Shown here: positions 47,311 to 59,701 of the stretch, in pieces
Layout: each line of letters begins with the position of its first letter
Position numbering within the stretch: position 1 is the stretch's first letter
NCBI GenBank assembly: GCA_030544235.1
Contig: CM060470.1
Coordinates: forward strand, 11,867,356-11,931,355
Length of the DNA stretch: 64,000 nucleotides
From: Lepturacanthus savala
Lineage: Eukaryota; Chordata; Actinopteri; Scombriformes; Trichiuridae
Reading direction: 5' to 3'
Notes under the pieces: model-generated
Databases searched by the model: none
Told to the model about the DNA's origin: nothing
What the model saw: the letters and a program-made list of their open reading frames with translations, nothing else
Translations under genes and position numbers: made by a program

Positions 47311-49139
47311 AAATATGTCTCACAGTTGCAAAGAAAAGAAATCTGACATTTCTGACACCCTTATACCATGATTTTGACTGAAAAATACTTTAAAAAATAA
47401 ATTTTTAGTAGATCTTTACACTTCTAAATGGGTCAGTTTTTGACCTGGAACATACCTGGTGGGTTAAATATAAATAAGTGCTTAACCCTAAAGTTAAAGG
47501 ACAACCAGCCAACACCAGCTAAATAACATGTAAAGCCACTATGTAGCTGCATTGTAGCCTGAAACCATCCATTCATTTATTTATATTGGAGGTGGAGGTG
47601 GTTCATGAAAGCCCAGAGCTGTTTATTGGGTGCTATGAATGTCTGTACACAGCTTATAGCCTAAATCCTCAATCTAAAATAGAAGACTTTCTAAGGCTGC
47701 ATCTAAAGGTAAATTACGGTATGCCATCATGTTGGATCCACAGTTATTAATAAAGTCGCTTCTGTGTTTCGTCATTGCCTTGTTGCACCCTCCCCTCTTC
47801 TGTGATTGGCTCCCTTGGGTCCTTGGGGTCCAGACTGAATGAATGTCAAGGAAGTCCAACATAATTTAACTGCAGACCCTTTATGATACATAAAATGCTT
47901 TTGTTGAAACTGTGTCAGATGATTTTTAAACCCATAGTAGTGTAAATTGTATATTTAGGCTTATTAAAAGAAAACAACAAAAACAGTTTAGTAGTCTTGT
48001 GTAGGTACAAGGAAACATCTAACTTTCTATTACAATTATTCCAATTATGTCCTCTGAAATTTGATTTAATGTTAATACAGGTGCAGAGAATTTGCATATG
48101 GAAAAATATCAATTGAAGCAAAATAAATAGACCTTTTTTTACAGAAGATATTTAATTTGACTTGCCAAGCAGAGTTTAAATGACCACCAGAGGGGGGGAA
48201 TAGAGTTGTAGATAATAACATGAATGATGGATAAATTATATTAGTATACCCTGAAGTGAAGTCATCACTATTATTAAAATAAAGGCCTATAAATTGTATT
48301 AATTTCAAAAAGATTAGTAAACTATTTGCCCTGATTCAGGTAAGCAAGCACAAGTTTAGAACTGAAAAAATAAAGATACTTGTAGTAAATTTGACACAGT
48401 ATAACAGCAGTTATTGTAATTTTTTTTTTTCAAAAACATAAATATACTTATTGTGTGACTTTAGACACTTTTCCAAAATGTAATCAATTAATTTTTCCCC
48501 AGAAAAGCACATTTTTAAATTCCATTTTCCATTTTCAAGATTTATACCATTATCTTCAAATGAAAGTTAGATTGAGGTTAAAGGTTTCATGCAGGGTTTG
48601 GCGTTCAAATGTCATAAACTGTAAAGGTGCGTGCAGTCTATAACTGTTTCTGTACGTGTGAGGAGGTTTACTGAAATACTCATGGTAGTTCCTCAGGGAG
48701 TCTTATCGGCCTTTATCCGCCCCATCAGCTTTTATGTTTTCGTCTCCATCTGATGTGTCCTTCAGTCGGGCTGCAATAAATTTTTAAGTATTTTTCCGCT
48801 CCTCGTGTGTGAAGGTTTGTGTCACTTTATGGCCATTACCCTAGGTGATCTGATGCTAGATAAGGATCTAATCTGATAAGTCCGTGTTTCACACCGTCAT
48901 CTCGTGATCTTGTAAAACGGTAGAACAAGGAAACTTGTAGACGAAAAAGGATGTTCCACATGTGATCCTGAGCCCATTTCAAGGTCACTTGCTAACTTTG
49001 GGATGGGCTTCTATAAAAAAAAAAAAAAGTTTATGACTACTATTTACTACCCAGTATTTCTAAATGAGAGGTAAGCAAAGAGATTTGCTCACTTATAATT
49101 TGACTCAAGATATCTTCGACTGAAAGTAAGCTTTGATCA

Positions 49140-49176
49140 ATATATATATACATACACACACACATATATATATATC
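49140..49176. repeat. compound (TA)n(CA)n(TA)n microsatellite
   Basis: Short TA tracts on both sides of a CA tract. Confidence 0.85.
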
Positions 49177-50007
49177 TGTTCCCAATGTTTAATAGATAGG
49201 GATATAGATACCTATCATTGTAGGTTCTGCTGTTTTAATTATCGGTTAAGCAACAGTATCTCTGGACTTGCCACGCAAAACTTGTGGATTATACCTCCTT
49301 GGTGCTTTGGTATGACCTCAGTCAAGGTTCATATTGAGCTGAACCGATAATATGAAAGGTGACATGAAAACACTGCAGTTGGTCAGAGAGAACCGTCACC
49401 TACCTGCGCTCCACGGGACATCACGCACAAACCCACCATTTAGAAATAGACAAACTGCCCTAGCGGCAACATTTTTATTTGCGAACAAAAAGTGTTAAGT
49501 GGATCGAGGAGGTCTCGGTCCGCATGGTTTGGTGCCCACCCAAGTGCAACTGATGCTTTCAAACCAACAAAAGCACATTTTGTTTGAATGGACCTTCGGC
49601 GTGCACCAACTGCTGTTGGTGCGAAAGCACCCTTCATGTTTGGGAAGCCCAGCGGTTTCACATATGTAGTGGCAGCAGCGAGTCCACAGGTGCCAGAGAG
49701 CTCTCACCGCCGCCGACTAACCTGAAAGACCGAGCGAGACGAGCAGACGACACTTGCGGTGGTACCAGCAGCTGCTGGCAAGACGTCAGAGCCAAACTAC
49801 TGCTGTTCCAACAGATGCCAAACATGATGACGCCATCCACCTTCAAAGAGTGACTGCAATACAGTAAAAAGATGGTGGCTCGATGCCACCACAGAGGCTG
49901 CTATCTGACCAAGACCTACACTTTGCTGGTATTTCCCACTGTTCGCCAGATTCCAGCCGAATGATGTGGATGATGCTGTTCTAAAAAGGTTAGTGAAAGA
50001 AAAAACA

Positions 50008-50085
50008 GGGGTGAAAGTGAGCCGGAACTACATTCTGTTAAAAGATTCACGACTGTAACGGCGTTCTGTTAAAAAAAGGAGAAGC
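50008..50085 (+). mobile_element. hAT-like terminal fragment
   Basis: Starts 'caggggtgaaagtgagccgg', a typical hAT terminal inverted repeat, and continues with sequence that is the reverse complement of 38430-38508. Located just before the 2-kb tandem array. Confidence 0.6.
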
Positions 50086-50380
50086 TCCCTGTCAAAATCC
50101 CATGTTAAATAAAGAAAACGATGTACTAAAGTCAGATTAGTTACGTTATCCGCGTGTTTGAACTATTCCAGTGTGCTCGTTTCAGTGCAATCTACGCTGT
50201 TTCAGTGTCAGCGACAAATCTGAGCGTCTCTGGTTGCTATGCAACGCGAGGTGAGTCGACCTGAACAAATGCGTTTATGGTTGGCCAATGGACACGTGAT
50301 TATTTTGGTGTAAACTGATTACTTTGATGATCTGATTACGTCTGTGATCTGATTACTGTCGTACTGCTGTAATCTGATTT

Positions 50381-52376
50381 AATCAGCAGGGAACTCAGTC
50401 TTTCGGGGAGGTTTTTTTCTCCGTTACGTCCATGTTCTCTTCATCCTCTACCTGGGCTCTGCGTCGACTCCGCCCCCTGAAAACACACCCAGTCAGTTCA
50501 ATGGTCTGAGGAGATGGTGTAACAACAAGACTAAAGAGAGGAACTGAGATACCACTGTAACCCACAGATTTTAAGTTACCACGGTAACCCAAAGATTTTA
50601 ATTTTTTTGCTCAAACAGCGGGTGACGTCACTATTTTATAATTAAAAACGGGTGGAAAGTAACGAATTACATTTACAGTTACTGTAATTGGGTAGTTTTT
50701 ATGAGTAATTTGTAATTTTCTAAGTAGTTTTTGAAATATGTAATTTTTACTCATGTACATTTTGAGTATTTTACTTTGCTACATTTGAACCCCCTCACGT
50801 TACTGAGTACAATATTGATAGTGAAAAAATTAAATGCAGATGCACAGTGTCCCGGAAATGAAAGTCAATTGCACGGCCACGCCTTATGCGTCACATCTGG
50901 ATCTACGCATTGGAAGATGGTCTGTTGCGGACCAAGATATGGAGATTATGGAGGAGGAATGGCCCAAGGAAGATCCTGGAGAGGAAAGACACAAAAACCC
51001 TTCCAAACTTAGAAGACGTATTCGCGTTCAAACGCAAAATAGGCACTAACATTATAATGCTGTGAGACCGCCTCTCGGGGGCGGGGCTTGTAACGGCTGC
51101 TTTGACTCGAGTGACGGGTGTTGGTGGTCCTCAGTCCCGTGGCTCCTGGGACTGAACCTCAGACGACATTCTGCAAAATTATCAGTTTTTCTGATTTTAC
51201 TACTTATGTTATAGGGAAAAATGAACATTTTTGTTTGTGTCTATAAACTACTGACAACATTTACGTAAAATTCCAAATAAAAATAGGGTTAGGGTTAGGT
51301 TATTGTTTAGAGCATTCAGCGTTTAGCGTTTAGCATTCAGCGTTTAGAGCAGAAATCAATATTTGGTGCATTAACCCTCATTTTTATCACAGCTTTCATG
51401 CATCTTGGCATGCTCTCCATAAGTGTGCATATGTTGGGGTTCACCACATGCACAATTTCGTAATCTGATTACTGTCATAATCTTATTGCTGTAATCTGAT
51501 TACTGTCACAATCTGAATCCAGATGTAATCTTATTACTGTCATAATCTGATTACCATCACAATCTGATTGAAGATGTAATCTGATTACTTTGGTAATCTG
51601 ATGACATTATACAAGTTGATTTATGAACACATTATGTACATTTTGATTAACAGTGTAAAAACACCCTTTGTGCAGATTTATGCAGGATGGGAAGTGCCAT
51701 ATTATTTATTAAGTAGAAACTTCCTGGAGACTTCGTGGCTTGTTCTAGTTCTTCTTCTTCTTCTTCTTCTTCTTCTTGTTCTTGTTCTTGTTCTTGTTCT
51801 TCTTCTTCTTCACAGTAACATGGCCACTTTCAGCCAATAATCATGGCTCATCCTGCTCATTCTCTCAACATCCAGCTACAGGATTCACAGATTTTAATGC
51901 ACAATGTCCAAACTTTTGGCCTAGACTGTATATACTTAAAAAACTGGAAGTTTTCAGTGTCATGACGACATCTCTGATGAACCACACCGTTTGAAGATCA
52001 GTTGAAATTTTTTTTTTCTCGGAGTAATCTGATTACTTTTGTAATTTGATTACTTTTGTAATGTGATTACTTTTGTAATTTAAGTACATAAGTAGTCTGA
52101 TTTCTTCGGAGTAATCCGATTAATTTTGTAATTTGATTACTTTTATAATCTGAGTACAAAAGTAATCTGATTTATTTGGAGTAATCTGATTACTTTTATA
52201 ATTTGATTACTTTTGTAATCTAAGTACAAAAGTAATCCGATTACTCCAGAGTAATCGGATTACTTTTGTAATCCGATTACTCTGAAGTAGCCTGATTACT
52301 TTGGTGTAAACTGATTACTTTGATGATCTGATGACTTCTGTGATCTGATTACTGTCGTACTGCTGTAATCTGATTT
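50381..52376. repeat. array unit 1 (1996 bp)
   Basis: Begins at aatcagcagggaactcag. Differs from units 2 and 3 by a few substitutions, for example aactcag versus aactcgg at the start, and 'ttatgaacac' versus 'ttataaacac' near 51622. Confidence 0.93.
51285..51301 (+). repeat. short telomere-like TTAGGG motif in unit 1
   Basis: agggttagggttagg interrupts the Tc1-MITE fragment; repeated at the same place in units 2 (about 53281) and 3 (about 55277). Followed by small 'gcgtttag' / 'gcattcag' duplications. Confidence 0.8.
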
Positions 52377-54372
52377 AATCAGCAGGGAACTCGGTCTTTC
52401 GGGGAGGTTTTTTTCTCCGTTACGTCCATGTTCTCTTCATCCTCTACCTGGGCTCTGCGTCGACTCCGCCCCCTGAAAACACACCCAGTCAGTTCAATGG
52501 TCTGAGGAGATGGTGTAACAACAAGACTAAAGAGAGGAACTGAGATACCACTGTAACCCACAGATTTTAAGTTACCACGGTAACCCAAAGATTTTAATTT
52601 TTTTGCTCAAACAGCGGGTGACGTCACTATTTTATAATTAAAAACGGGTGGAAAGTAACGAATTACATTTACAGTTACTGTAATTGGGTAGTTTTTATGA
52701 GTAATTTGTAATTTTCTAAGTAGTTTTTGAAATATGTAATTTTTACTCATGTACATTTTGAGTATTTTACTTTGCTACATTTGAACCCCCTCACGTTACT
52801 GAGTACAATATTGATAGTGAAAAAATTAAATGCAGATGCACAGTGTCCCGGAAATGAAAGTCAATTGCACGGCCACGCCTTATGCGTCACATCTGGATCT
52901 ACGCATTGGAAGATGGTCTGTTGCGGACCAAGATATGGAGATTATGGAGGAGGAATGGCCCAAGGAAGATCCTGGAGAGGAAAGACACAAAAACCCTTCC
53001 AAACTTAGAAGACGTATTCGCGTTCAAACGCAAAATAGGCACTAACATTATAATGCTGTGAGACCGCCTCTCGGGGGCGGGGCTTGTAACGGCTGCTTTG
53101 ACTCGAGTGACGGGTGTTGGTGGTCCTCAGTCCCGTGGCTCCTGGGACTGAACCTCAGACGACATTCTGCAAAATTATCAGTTTTTCTGATTTTACTACT
53201 TATGTTATAGGGAAAAATGAACATTTTTGTTTGTGTCTATAAACTACTGACAACATTTACGTAAAATTCCAAATAAAAATAGGGTTAGGGTTAGGTTATT
53301 GTTTAGAGCATTCAGCGTTTAGCGTTTAGCATTCAGCGTTTAGAGCAGAAATCAATATTTGGTGCATTAACCCTCATTTTTATCACAGCTTTCATGCATC
53401 TTGGCATGCTCTCCATAAGTGTGCATATGTTGGGGTTCACCACATGCACAATTTCGTAATCTGATTACTGTCATAATCTTATTGCTGTAATCTGATTACT
53501 GTCACAATCTGAATCCAGATGTAATCTTATTACTGTCATAATCTGATTACCATCACAATCTGATTGAAGATGTAATCTGATTACTTTGGTAATCTGATGA
53601 CATTATACAAGTTGATTTATAAACACATTATGTACATTTTGATTAACAGTGTAAAAACACCCTTTGTGCAGATTTATGCAGGATGGGAAGTGCCATATTA
53701 TTTATTAAGTAGAAACTTCCTGGAGACTTCGTGGCTTGTTCTAGTTCTTCTTCTTCTTCTTCTTCTTCTTCTTGTTCTTGTTCTTGTTCTTGTTCTTCTT
53801 CTTCTTCACAGTAACATGGCCACTTTCAGCCAATAATCATGGCTCATCCTGCTCATTCTCTCAACATCCAGCTACAGGATTCACAGATTTTAATGCACAA
53901 TGTCCAAACTTTTGGCCTAGACTGTATATACTTAAAAAACTGGAAGTTTTCAGTGTCATGACGACATCTCTGATGAACCACACCGTTTGAAGATCAGTTG
54001 AAATTTTTTTTTTCTCGGAGTAATCTGATTACTTTTGTAATTTGATTACTTTTGTAATGTGATTACTTTTGTAATTTAAGTACATAAGTAGTCTGATTTC
54101 TTCGGAGTAATCCGATTAATTTTGTAATTTGATTACTTTTATAATCTGAGTACAAAAGTAATCTGATTTATTTGGAGTAATCTGATTACTTTTATAATTT
54201 GATTACTTTTGTAATCTAAGTACAAAAGTAATCCGATTACTCCAGAGTAATCGGATTACTTTTGTAATCCGATTACTCTGAAGTAGCCTGATTACTTTGG
54301 TGTAAACTGATTACTTTGATGATCTGATGACTTCTGTGATCTGATTACTGTCGTACTGCTGTAATCTGATTT
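52377..54372. repeat. array unit 2 (1996 bp)
   Basis: Essentially the same sequence as unit 1; the start reads aactcgg. Confidence 0.93.
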
Positions 54373-56350
54373 AATCAGCAGGGAACTCGGTCTTTCGGGG
54401 AGGTTTTTTTCTCCGTTACGTCCATGTTCTCTTCATCCTCTACCTGGGCTCTGCGTCGACTCCGCCCCCTGAAAACACACCCAGTCAGTTCAATGGTCTG
54501 AGGAGATGGTGTAACAACAAGACTAAAGAGAGGAACTGAGATACCACTGTAACCCACAGATTTTAAGTTACCACGGTAACCCAAAGATTTTAATTTTTTT
54601 GCTCAAACAGCGGGTGACGTCACTATTTTATAATTAAAAACGGGTGGAAAGTAACGAATTACATTTACAGTTACTGTAATTGGGTAGTTTTTATGAGTAA
54701 TTTGTAATTTTCTAAGTAGTTTTTGAAATATGTAATTTTTACTCATGTACATTTTGAGTATTTTACTTTGCTACATTTGAACCCCCTCACGTTACTGAGT
54801 ACAATATTGATAGTGAAAAAATTAAATGCAGATGCACAGTGTCCCGGAAATGAAAGTCAATTGCACGGCCACGCCTTATGCGTCACATCTGGATCTACGC
54901 ATTGGAAGATGGTCTGTTGCGGACCAAGATATGGAGATTATGGAGGAGGAATGGCCCAAGGAAGATCCTGGAGAGGAAAGACACAAAAACCCTTCCAAAC
55001 TTAGAAGACGTATTCGCGTTCAAACGCAAAATAGGCACTAACATTATAATGCTGTGAGACCGCCTCTCGGGGGCGGGGCTTGTAACGGCTGCTTTGACTC
55101 GAGTGACGGGTGTTGGTGGTCCTCAGTCCCGTGGCTCCTGGGACTGAACCTCAGACGACATTCTGCAAAATTATCAGTTTTTCTGATTTTACTACTTATG
55201 TTATAGGGAAAAATGAACATTTTTGTTTGTGTCTATAAACTACTGACAACATTTACGTAAAATTCCAAATAAAAATAGGGTTAGGGTTAGGTTATTGTTT
55301 AGAGCATTCAGCGTTTAGCGTTTAGCATTCAGCGTTTAGAGCAGAAATCAATATTTGGTGCATTAACCCTCATTTTTATCACAGCTTTCATGCATCTTGG
55401 CATGCTCTCCATAAGTGTGCATATGTTGGGGTTCACCACATGCACAATTTCGTAATCTGATTACTGTCATAATCTTATTGCTGTAATCTGATTACTGTCA
55501 CAATCTGAATCCAGATGTAATCTTATTACTGTCATAATCTGATTACCATCACAATCTGATTGAAGATGTAATCTGATTACTTTGGTAATCTGATGACATT
55601 ATACAAGTTGATTTATAAACACATTATGTACATTTTGATTAACAGTGTAAAAACACCCTTTGTGCAGATTTATGCAGGATGGGAAGTGCCATATTATTTA
55701 TTAAGTAGAAACTTCCTGGAGACTTCGTGGCTTGTTCTAGTTCTTCTTCTTCTTCTTGTTCTTGTTCTTGTTCTTCTTCTTCTTCACAGTAACATGGCCA
55801 CTTTCAGCCAATAATCATGGCTCATCCTGCTCATTCTCTCAACATCCAGCTACAGGATTCACAGATTTTAATGCACAATGTCCAAACTTTTGGCCTAGAC
55901 TGTATATACTTAAAAAACTGGAAGTTTTCAGTGTCATGACGACATCTCTGATGAACCACACCGTTTGAAGATCAGTTGAAATTTTTTTTTTCTCGGAGTA
56001 ATCTGATTACTTTTGTAATTTGATTACTTTTGTAATGTGATTACTTTTGTAATTTAAGTACATAAGTAGTCTGATTTCTTCGGAGTAATCCGATTAATTT
56101 TGTAATTTGATTACTTTTATAATCTGAGTACAAAAGTAATCTGATTTATTTGGAGTAATCTGATTACTTTTATAATTTGATTACTTTTGTAATCTAAGTA
56201 CAAAAGTAATCCGATTACTCCAGAGTAATCGGATTACTTTTGTAATCCGATTACTCTGAAGTAGCCTGATTACTTTGGTCTAAACTGATTACTTTGATGA
56301 TCTGATGACTTCTGTGATCTGATTACTGTCGTACTGCTGTAATCTGATTT
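54373..56350. repeat. array unit 3 (1978 bp)
   Basis: Same as unit 2 except that the TTC/TTGTTC microsatellite near 55741-55788 is 18 bp shorter and one base differs near 56280 (tggtctaaac versus tggtgtaaac). Confidence 0.93.
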
Positions 56351-57742
56351 AATCAGCAGGGAACTCAGTCTTTCGGGGAGGTTTTTTTCTCCGTTACGTC
56401 CATGTTCTCTTCATCCTCTCCTCGAGTAATCTGATTACTTTTGTAATTTGATTACTTTTGTAATGTGATTACTTTTGTAATTTAAGTACATAAGTAATCT
56501 GATTTCTTCGAAGTACTCTGATTACTCTGAAGTAATCTGATTACTTTGGTAATCTGATTATGTTATACAAGTTGACTTATAAACACATTATGTACATTTT
56601 GATCAACAGTATAAAAACACCCTTTGTGCAGTGCCAGATTATTTATTGAGTAGTAACTTACTGGAGTCTTCCTGTCTTTTTCTTCTTCTTCTTCTTCTTC
56701 TTCTTCTTCTTCTTCTTCACAGTAACATGGCCACTTTCAGCCAATAATCATGGCTCATCCTGCTCATTCTCTCAACATCCTGTATATAGACTGTATATAC
56801 TTAAAAAACTGGAAGTTTTCAGTGTCATAACTACATCTCTGATATTTATAACAAACCAAACTGTTTGAAGATCAGTTGAAAACTGATTTCTTTGGAGTAA
56901 TCTGATTACTTTTGTAATTTGATTACTTTTGTAATCTGTGTACAAAGGTAATCTGATTTCTTCGGAGTAATCTGATTACTTTGTAATTTGATTACTTTTG
57001 TAATCTAAGTACATAAGTAATCTGATTTCTCGCAGAAATCTGATTACTTTTGTAATCTGAGTACAAAAGTAATCTTATTTCTTTGGAGTAATCTGATTAC
57101 TTTTGTAATTTGATTACTTTTGTAATCTAAGTACAAAAGTAATCTGATTCCGTGCAGAAATCTGATTACATTTGTAATTTGATTACTTTTGTAATCTAGA
57201 TATAAAAGTAAACTGATTTCTTCAGAGTAATATGATTACTCTGAAGTAATCTGATTAATTTTGTAATTGGATTACTTTTGTAATCTGACTACAAAAATAA
57301 TCTGATTACTTTGGAATAATCTGATTACTTTTGAAATTTGATTACTTTTGTAATCTGAGTACAAAAGTAGTCTGATTTCTTCGGAGTAATCCGATTAATT
57401 TTGTAATTTGATTACTTTTATAATCTGAGTACAAAAGTAATCTGATTTATTTGGAGTAATCTGATTACTTTTATAATTTGATTACTTTTGTAATCTAAGT
57501 ACAAAAGTAATCCGATTACTCCAGAGTAATCGGATTACTTTTGTAATCCGATTACTCTGAAGTAGCCTGATTACTTTGGGGTAAACTGATTACTTTGATG
57601 ATCTGATTACTGTCGTACTGCTGTAATCTGATTTAATCAGCAGGGAACTCAGTCTTTCGGGGAGGTTGTTTTCTCCGTCACGTCCATGTTCTCTTCATTC
57701 TCTACCTGGGCTGTGCGTCGACTCCGCCCCCTGAAAACACAC
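56351..57742. repeat. array partial unit 4, rearranged
   Basis: Shares the unit start for about 70 bp, then jumps directly into TAATCTGATTAC arrays (56427-56560 and 56890-57640) around a diverged copy of the TTC segment (56570-56880). It closes with another copy of the unit start at 57635-57742 (gggaggttgttttctccgtc). Confidence 0.85.
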
Positions 57743-57749
57743 CTGATCA

Positions 57750-59625
57750 GTTCCACTCCATTCCATCTAACCACACCATTCCACCTCCTCTGACTTATGC
57801 AAAGCATCTGCATTTTGCGTCATTTCATTGTGTCATAATTACTAAAGCACTAAATGGTGCCTGTCACTCAAACGTAACAAGTACTGTTTATAGGGAGTGG
57901 GTTTAAGACCTGTATTTTTTTTTCTTCTTAAAGAGGCAGGATCAAAAACAGCCTGGTTTCGAGGCTAAACTGAATGGTGCTGCATGAAGGCTGATATTCC
58001 ACTATTTTTCATTTTTATTCTCAGAATGAGAATAAAAACCTAGTAATGAATAAAATAGGAACCCTTCAAGTAAAACTGCCATCTCAACTTACACTGACAC
58101 GTGGCCCTATCACAAAAACAGTTTCCTATCACTGGTCTATGAGTCATTTTTGGTAAGTGAATCCCACTTACTTGTTTATTTTCCACATGGATGCATGTTG
58201 CATGACATGAAATATGACAATTGGTCAAAATTAGCTCAAATCACAAATGATCAATGTGATAAATTGCCATAAATTGCAACGTAAATACATTGCAAATAAT
58301 GCCTATAATGTAGGAAGCCAGCCCAGTTCAACCCGTAGTGACAGTGGTCTCTCACAGCAGCAGCAGCGTGTTTTTGCTGCACCTCCAGCTGACAGGGGAC
58401 TTCCACTGCAGCTGACCGGCCCGAGTGTGTGATCCTAACGTGGGGTTGGCAGCTGCTGGCAAGACGCCACCACAGCGGACCTGCAACGTGCTGGCAGCAG
58501 CCACCGCTGGTTACCGAAGATGCCAGCAGGTTGATTTGGAGGAGGCCGGTTCTGAAAAGGCGACCCCAGTGAAAGATAAGCTGCATATGCCACTGTTTAC
58601 AATTTGAAGCATAGGCAGAAGAGTCAAACTCAAACCTGGGCCACATCAGCGTTCTGGTTTCCCTCAAAGAGCCTATTGTAAAGATCATATAAATGTTTCA
58701 ACTTGTTATTATATTTGATAATTGCCTGAACGCTCATAATAGTGTTTGAATAATTGTAACTAATAATTAAGTAGTTGTTGGTGACAATTTGCTAAGTTTT
58801 TTAAATAGAATTTACAATTTATGCTGAAAAAAATGTAATATTTTTAGGATTTTGGCGTCTAATTATTAAAAAAATGCTGCAGCAAATCATCACAGATATC
58901 TAGAGACTCATACAAGAGTATGTTTTTAACCACAATTAACAATTTTATGCTAAATATTAAAGGATAGAAAGTAATGACAGATGTACTTCAACAAAGGAAA
59001 AATGGAAACTTTCCTGTTTGAACAACGTGAGTGGCCAATTGAGAAAAGCCGTCATGACCAGTGTGCCACCATTAACATTTATTCACTTTCCCATCTCTCA
59101 ATAAATCACACAAGTCTCTGCTTTTTTTGAAATTATTTTACAGAAAATTAGGACAAATGAATATTGAGCTGTTCAAAGAAATAGCTGTGTCTGAGTTTTT
59201 CTTTATATTTACTGTATAAACTGAAAAATCTTCAGGATTTAGCATTCCCGTGGATCAGTAAAGTAATATTTACTTGTACGTCCGAGGTTTCTGAGAGCTG
59301 CTTCACGTCTGTGTTGCGTGGGCTCGGCCGAATTCTGTGTTTCAGCCTCACAATTCCCCTGCATTTTCAAGTTTGCAATGGGATTAGAGTCCAGGGATTG
59401 GGTCGTTGGTCTAGAACCAAGATGCTGCTGGTTTACTGGTGTGTTTGGGGGTCGTCGTCCTGTTGAAACTCACATTTCAAGGGCATTTCCTCTTCGGAAT
59501 AAGGCAACATGACCACGCCTTTTATGCAATAAATATGTCTGACACTAGTAAGAATAGTAAGGTGATATGACAGAACCAGTTCCACTCTGTGAGGCTAAGC
59601 TGCTCTCCGATCAGCTTTGAGCGGT
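57750..59625. other. intergenic, includes probable gtpbp8 3' UTR
   Basis: No independent gene. An AATAAA on the minus strand lies at 59083-59078, about 550 bp after the gtpbp8 stop. The block 58320-58660 is GC-richer, contains a short CAG run and ends with 'gtcaaactcaaacctgggcc', reminiscent of an hAT terminus. Confidence 0.4.
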
Positions 59626-59631
59626 GTCCGT

Positions 59632-59701
59632 TAAACCGATGCTCCCTGTGATATGTGCAATGAAGCATCTCAGCAGGTAGATCCCCGAAAAATGAGTGGA
59701 G
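59632..59701 (-). CDS. gtpbp8: gtpbp8 last coding exon
   Basis: Acceptor tttctgcaacag, completes a split Ser codon, then 'SSTHFSGIYLLRC'-type sequence to the TAA stop at 59634-59632. Confidence 0.87.

Larger units (their letters stand above)
46700..50000. other. AT-rich intergenic stretch
   Basis: No gene recognised. Contains the GT microsatellite at 47285-47310, a TA/CA tract at 49140-49176, and near 49580-49940 a GC-richer block sharing an 18-mer with 58449-58466. Confidence 0.4.
50304..57742. repeat. composite tandem array (three 2-kb units plus partial)
   Basis: Three consecutive units repeat with a period of 1996 bp (third unit 1978 bp because its TTC run is shorter), preceded by a 77-bp partial and followed by a diverged, rearranged partial unit. 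Each unit contains in order: a GC-richer block (gggaggtttttttctccg), an hAT-like terminus (gggtggaaagtaacgaatta), a short-ORF segment, a Tc1-MITE fragment, a TAATCTGATTAC array, a TTC/TTGTTC microsatellite, and a second longer TAATCTGATTAC array. The short ORFs repeated in each unit have no recognisable domain and look non-coding. Nearly base-perfect identity between units suggests recent amplification. Confidence 0.95.

Noticed and set aside
50395..53045. Short ORFs repeated in each 2-kb unit (65-93 codons)
   Set aside because: They are conserved only because the DNA units are nearly identical; they overlap transposon-end sequence and each other in different frames, with no recognised domain.
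50304..57742. CRISPR-like array
   Set aside because: The repeats are contiguous satellite words and 2-kb units without unique spacers, and the genome is that of a vertebrate.
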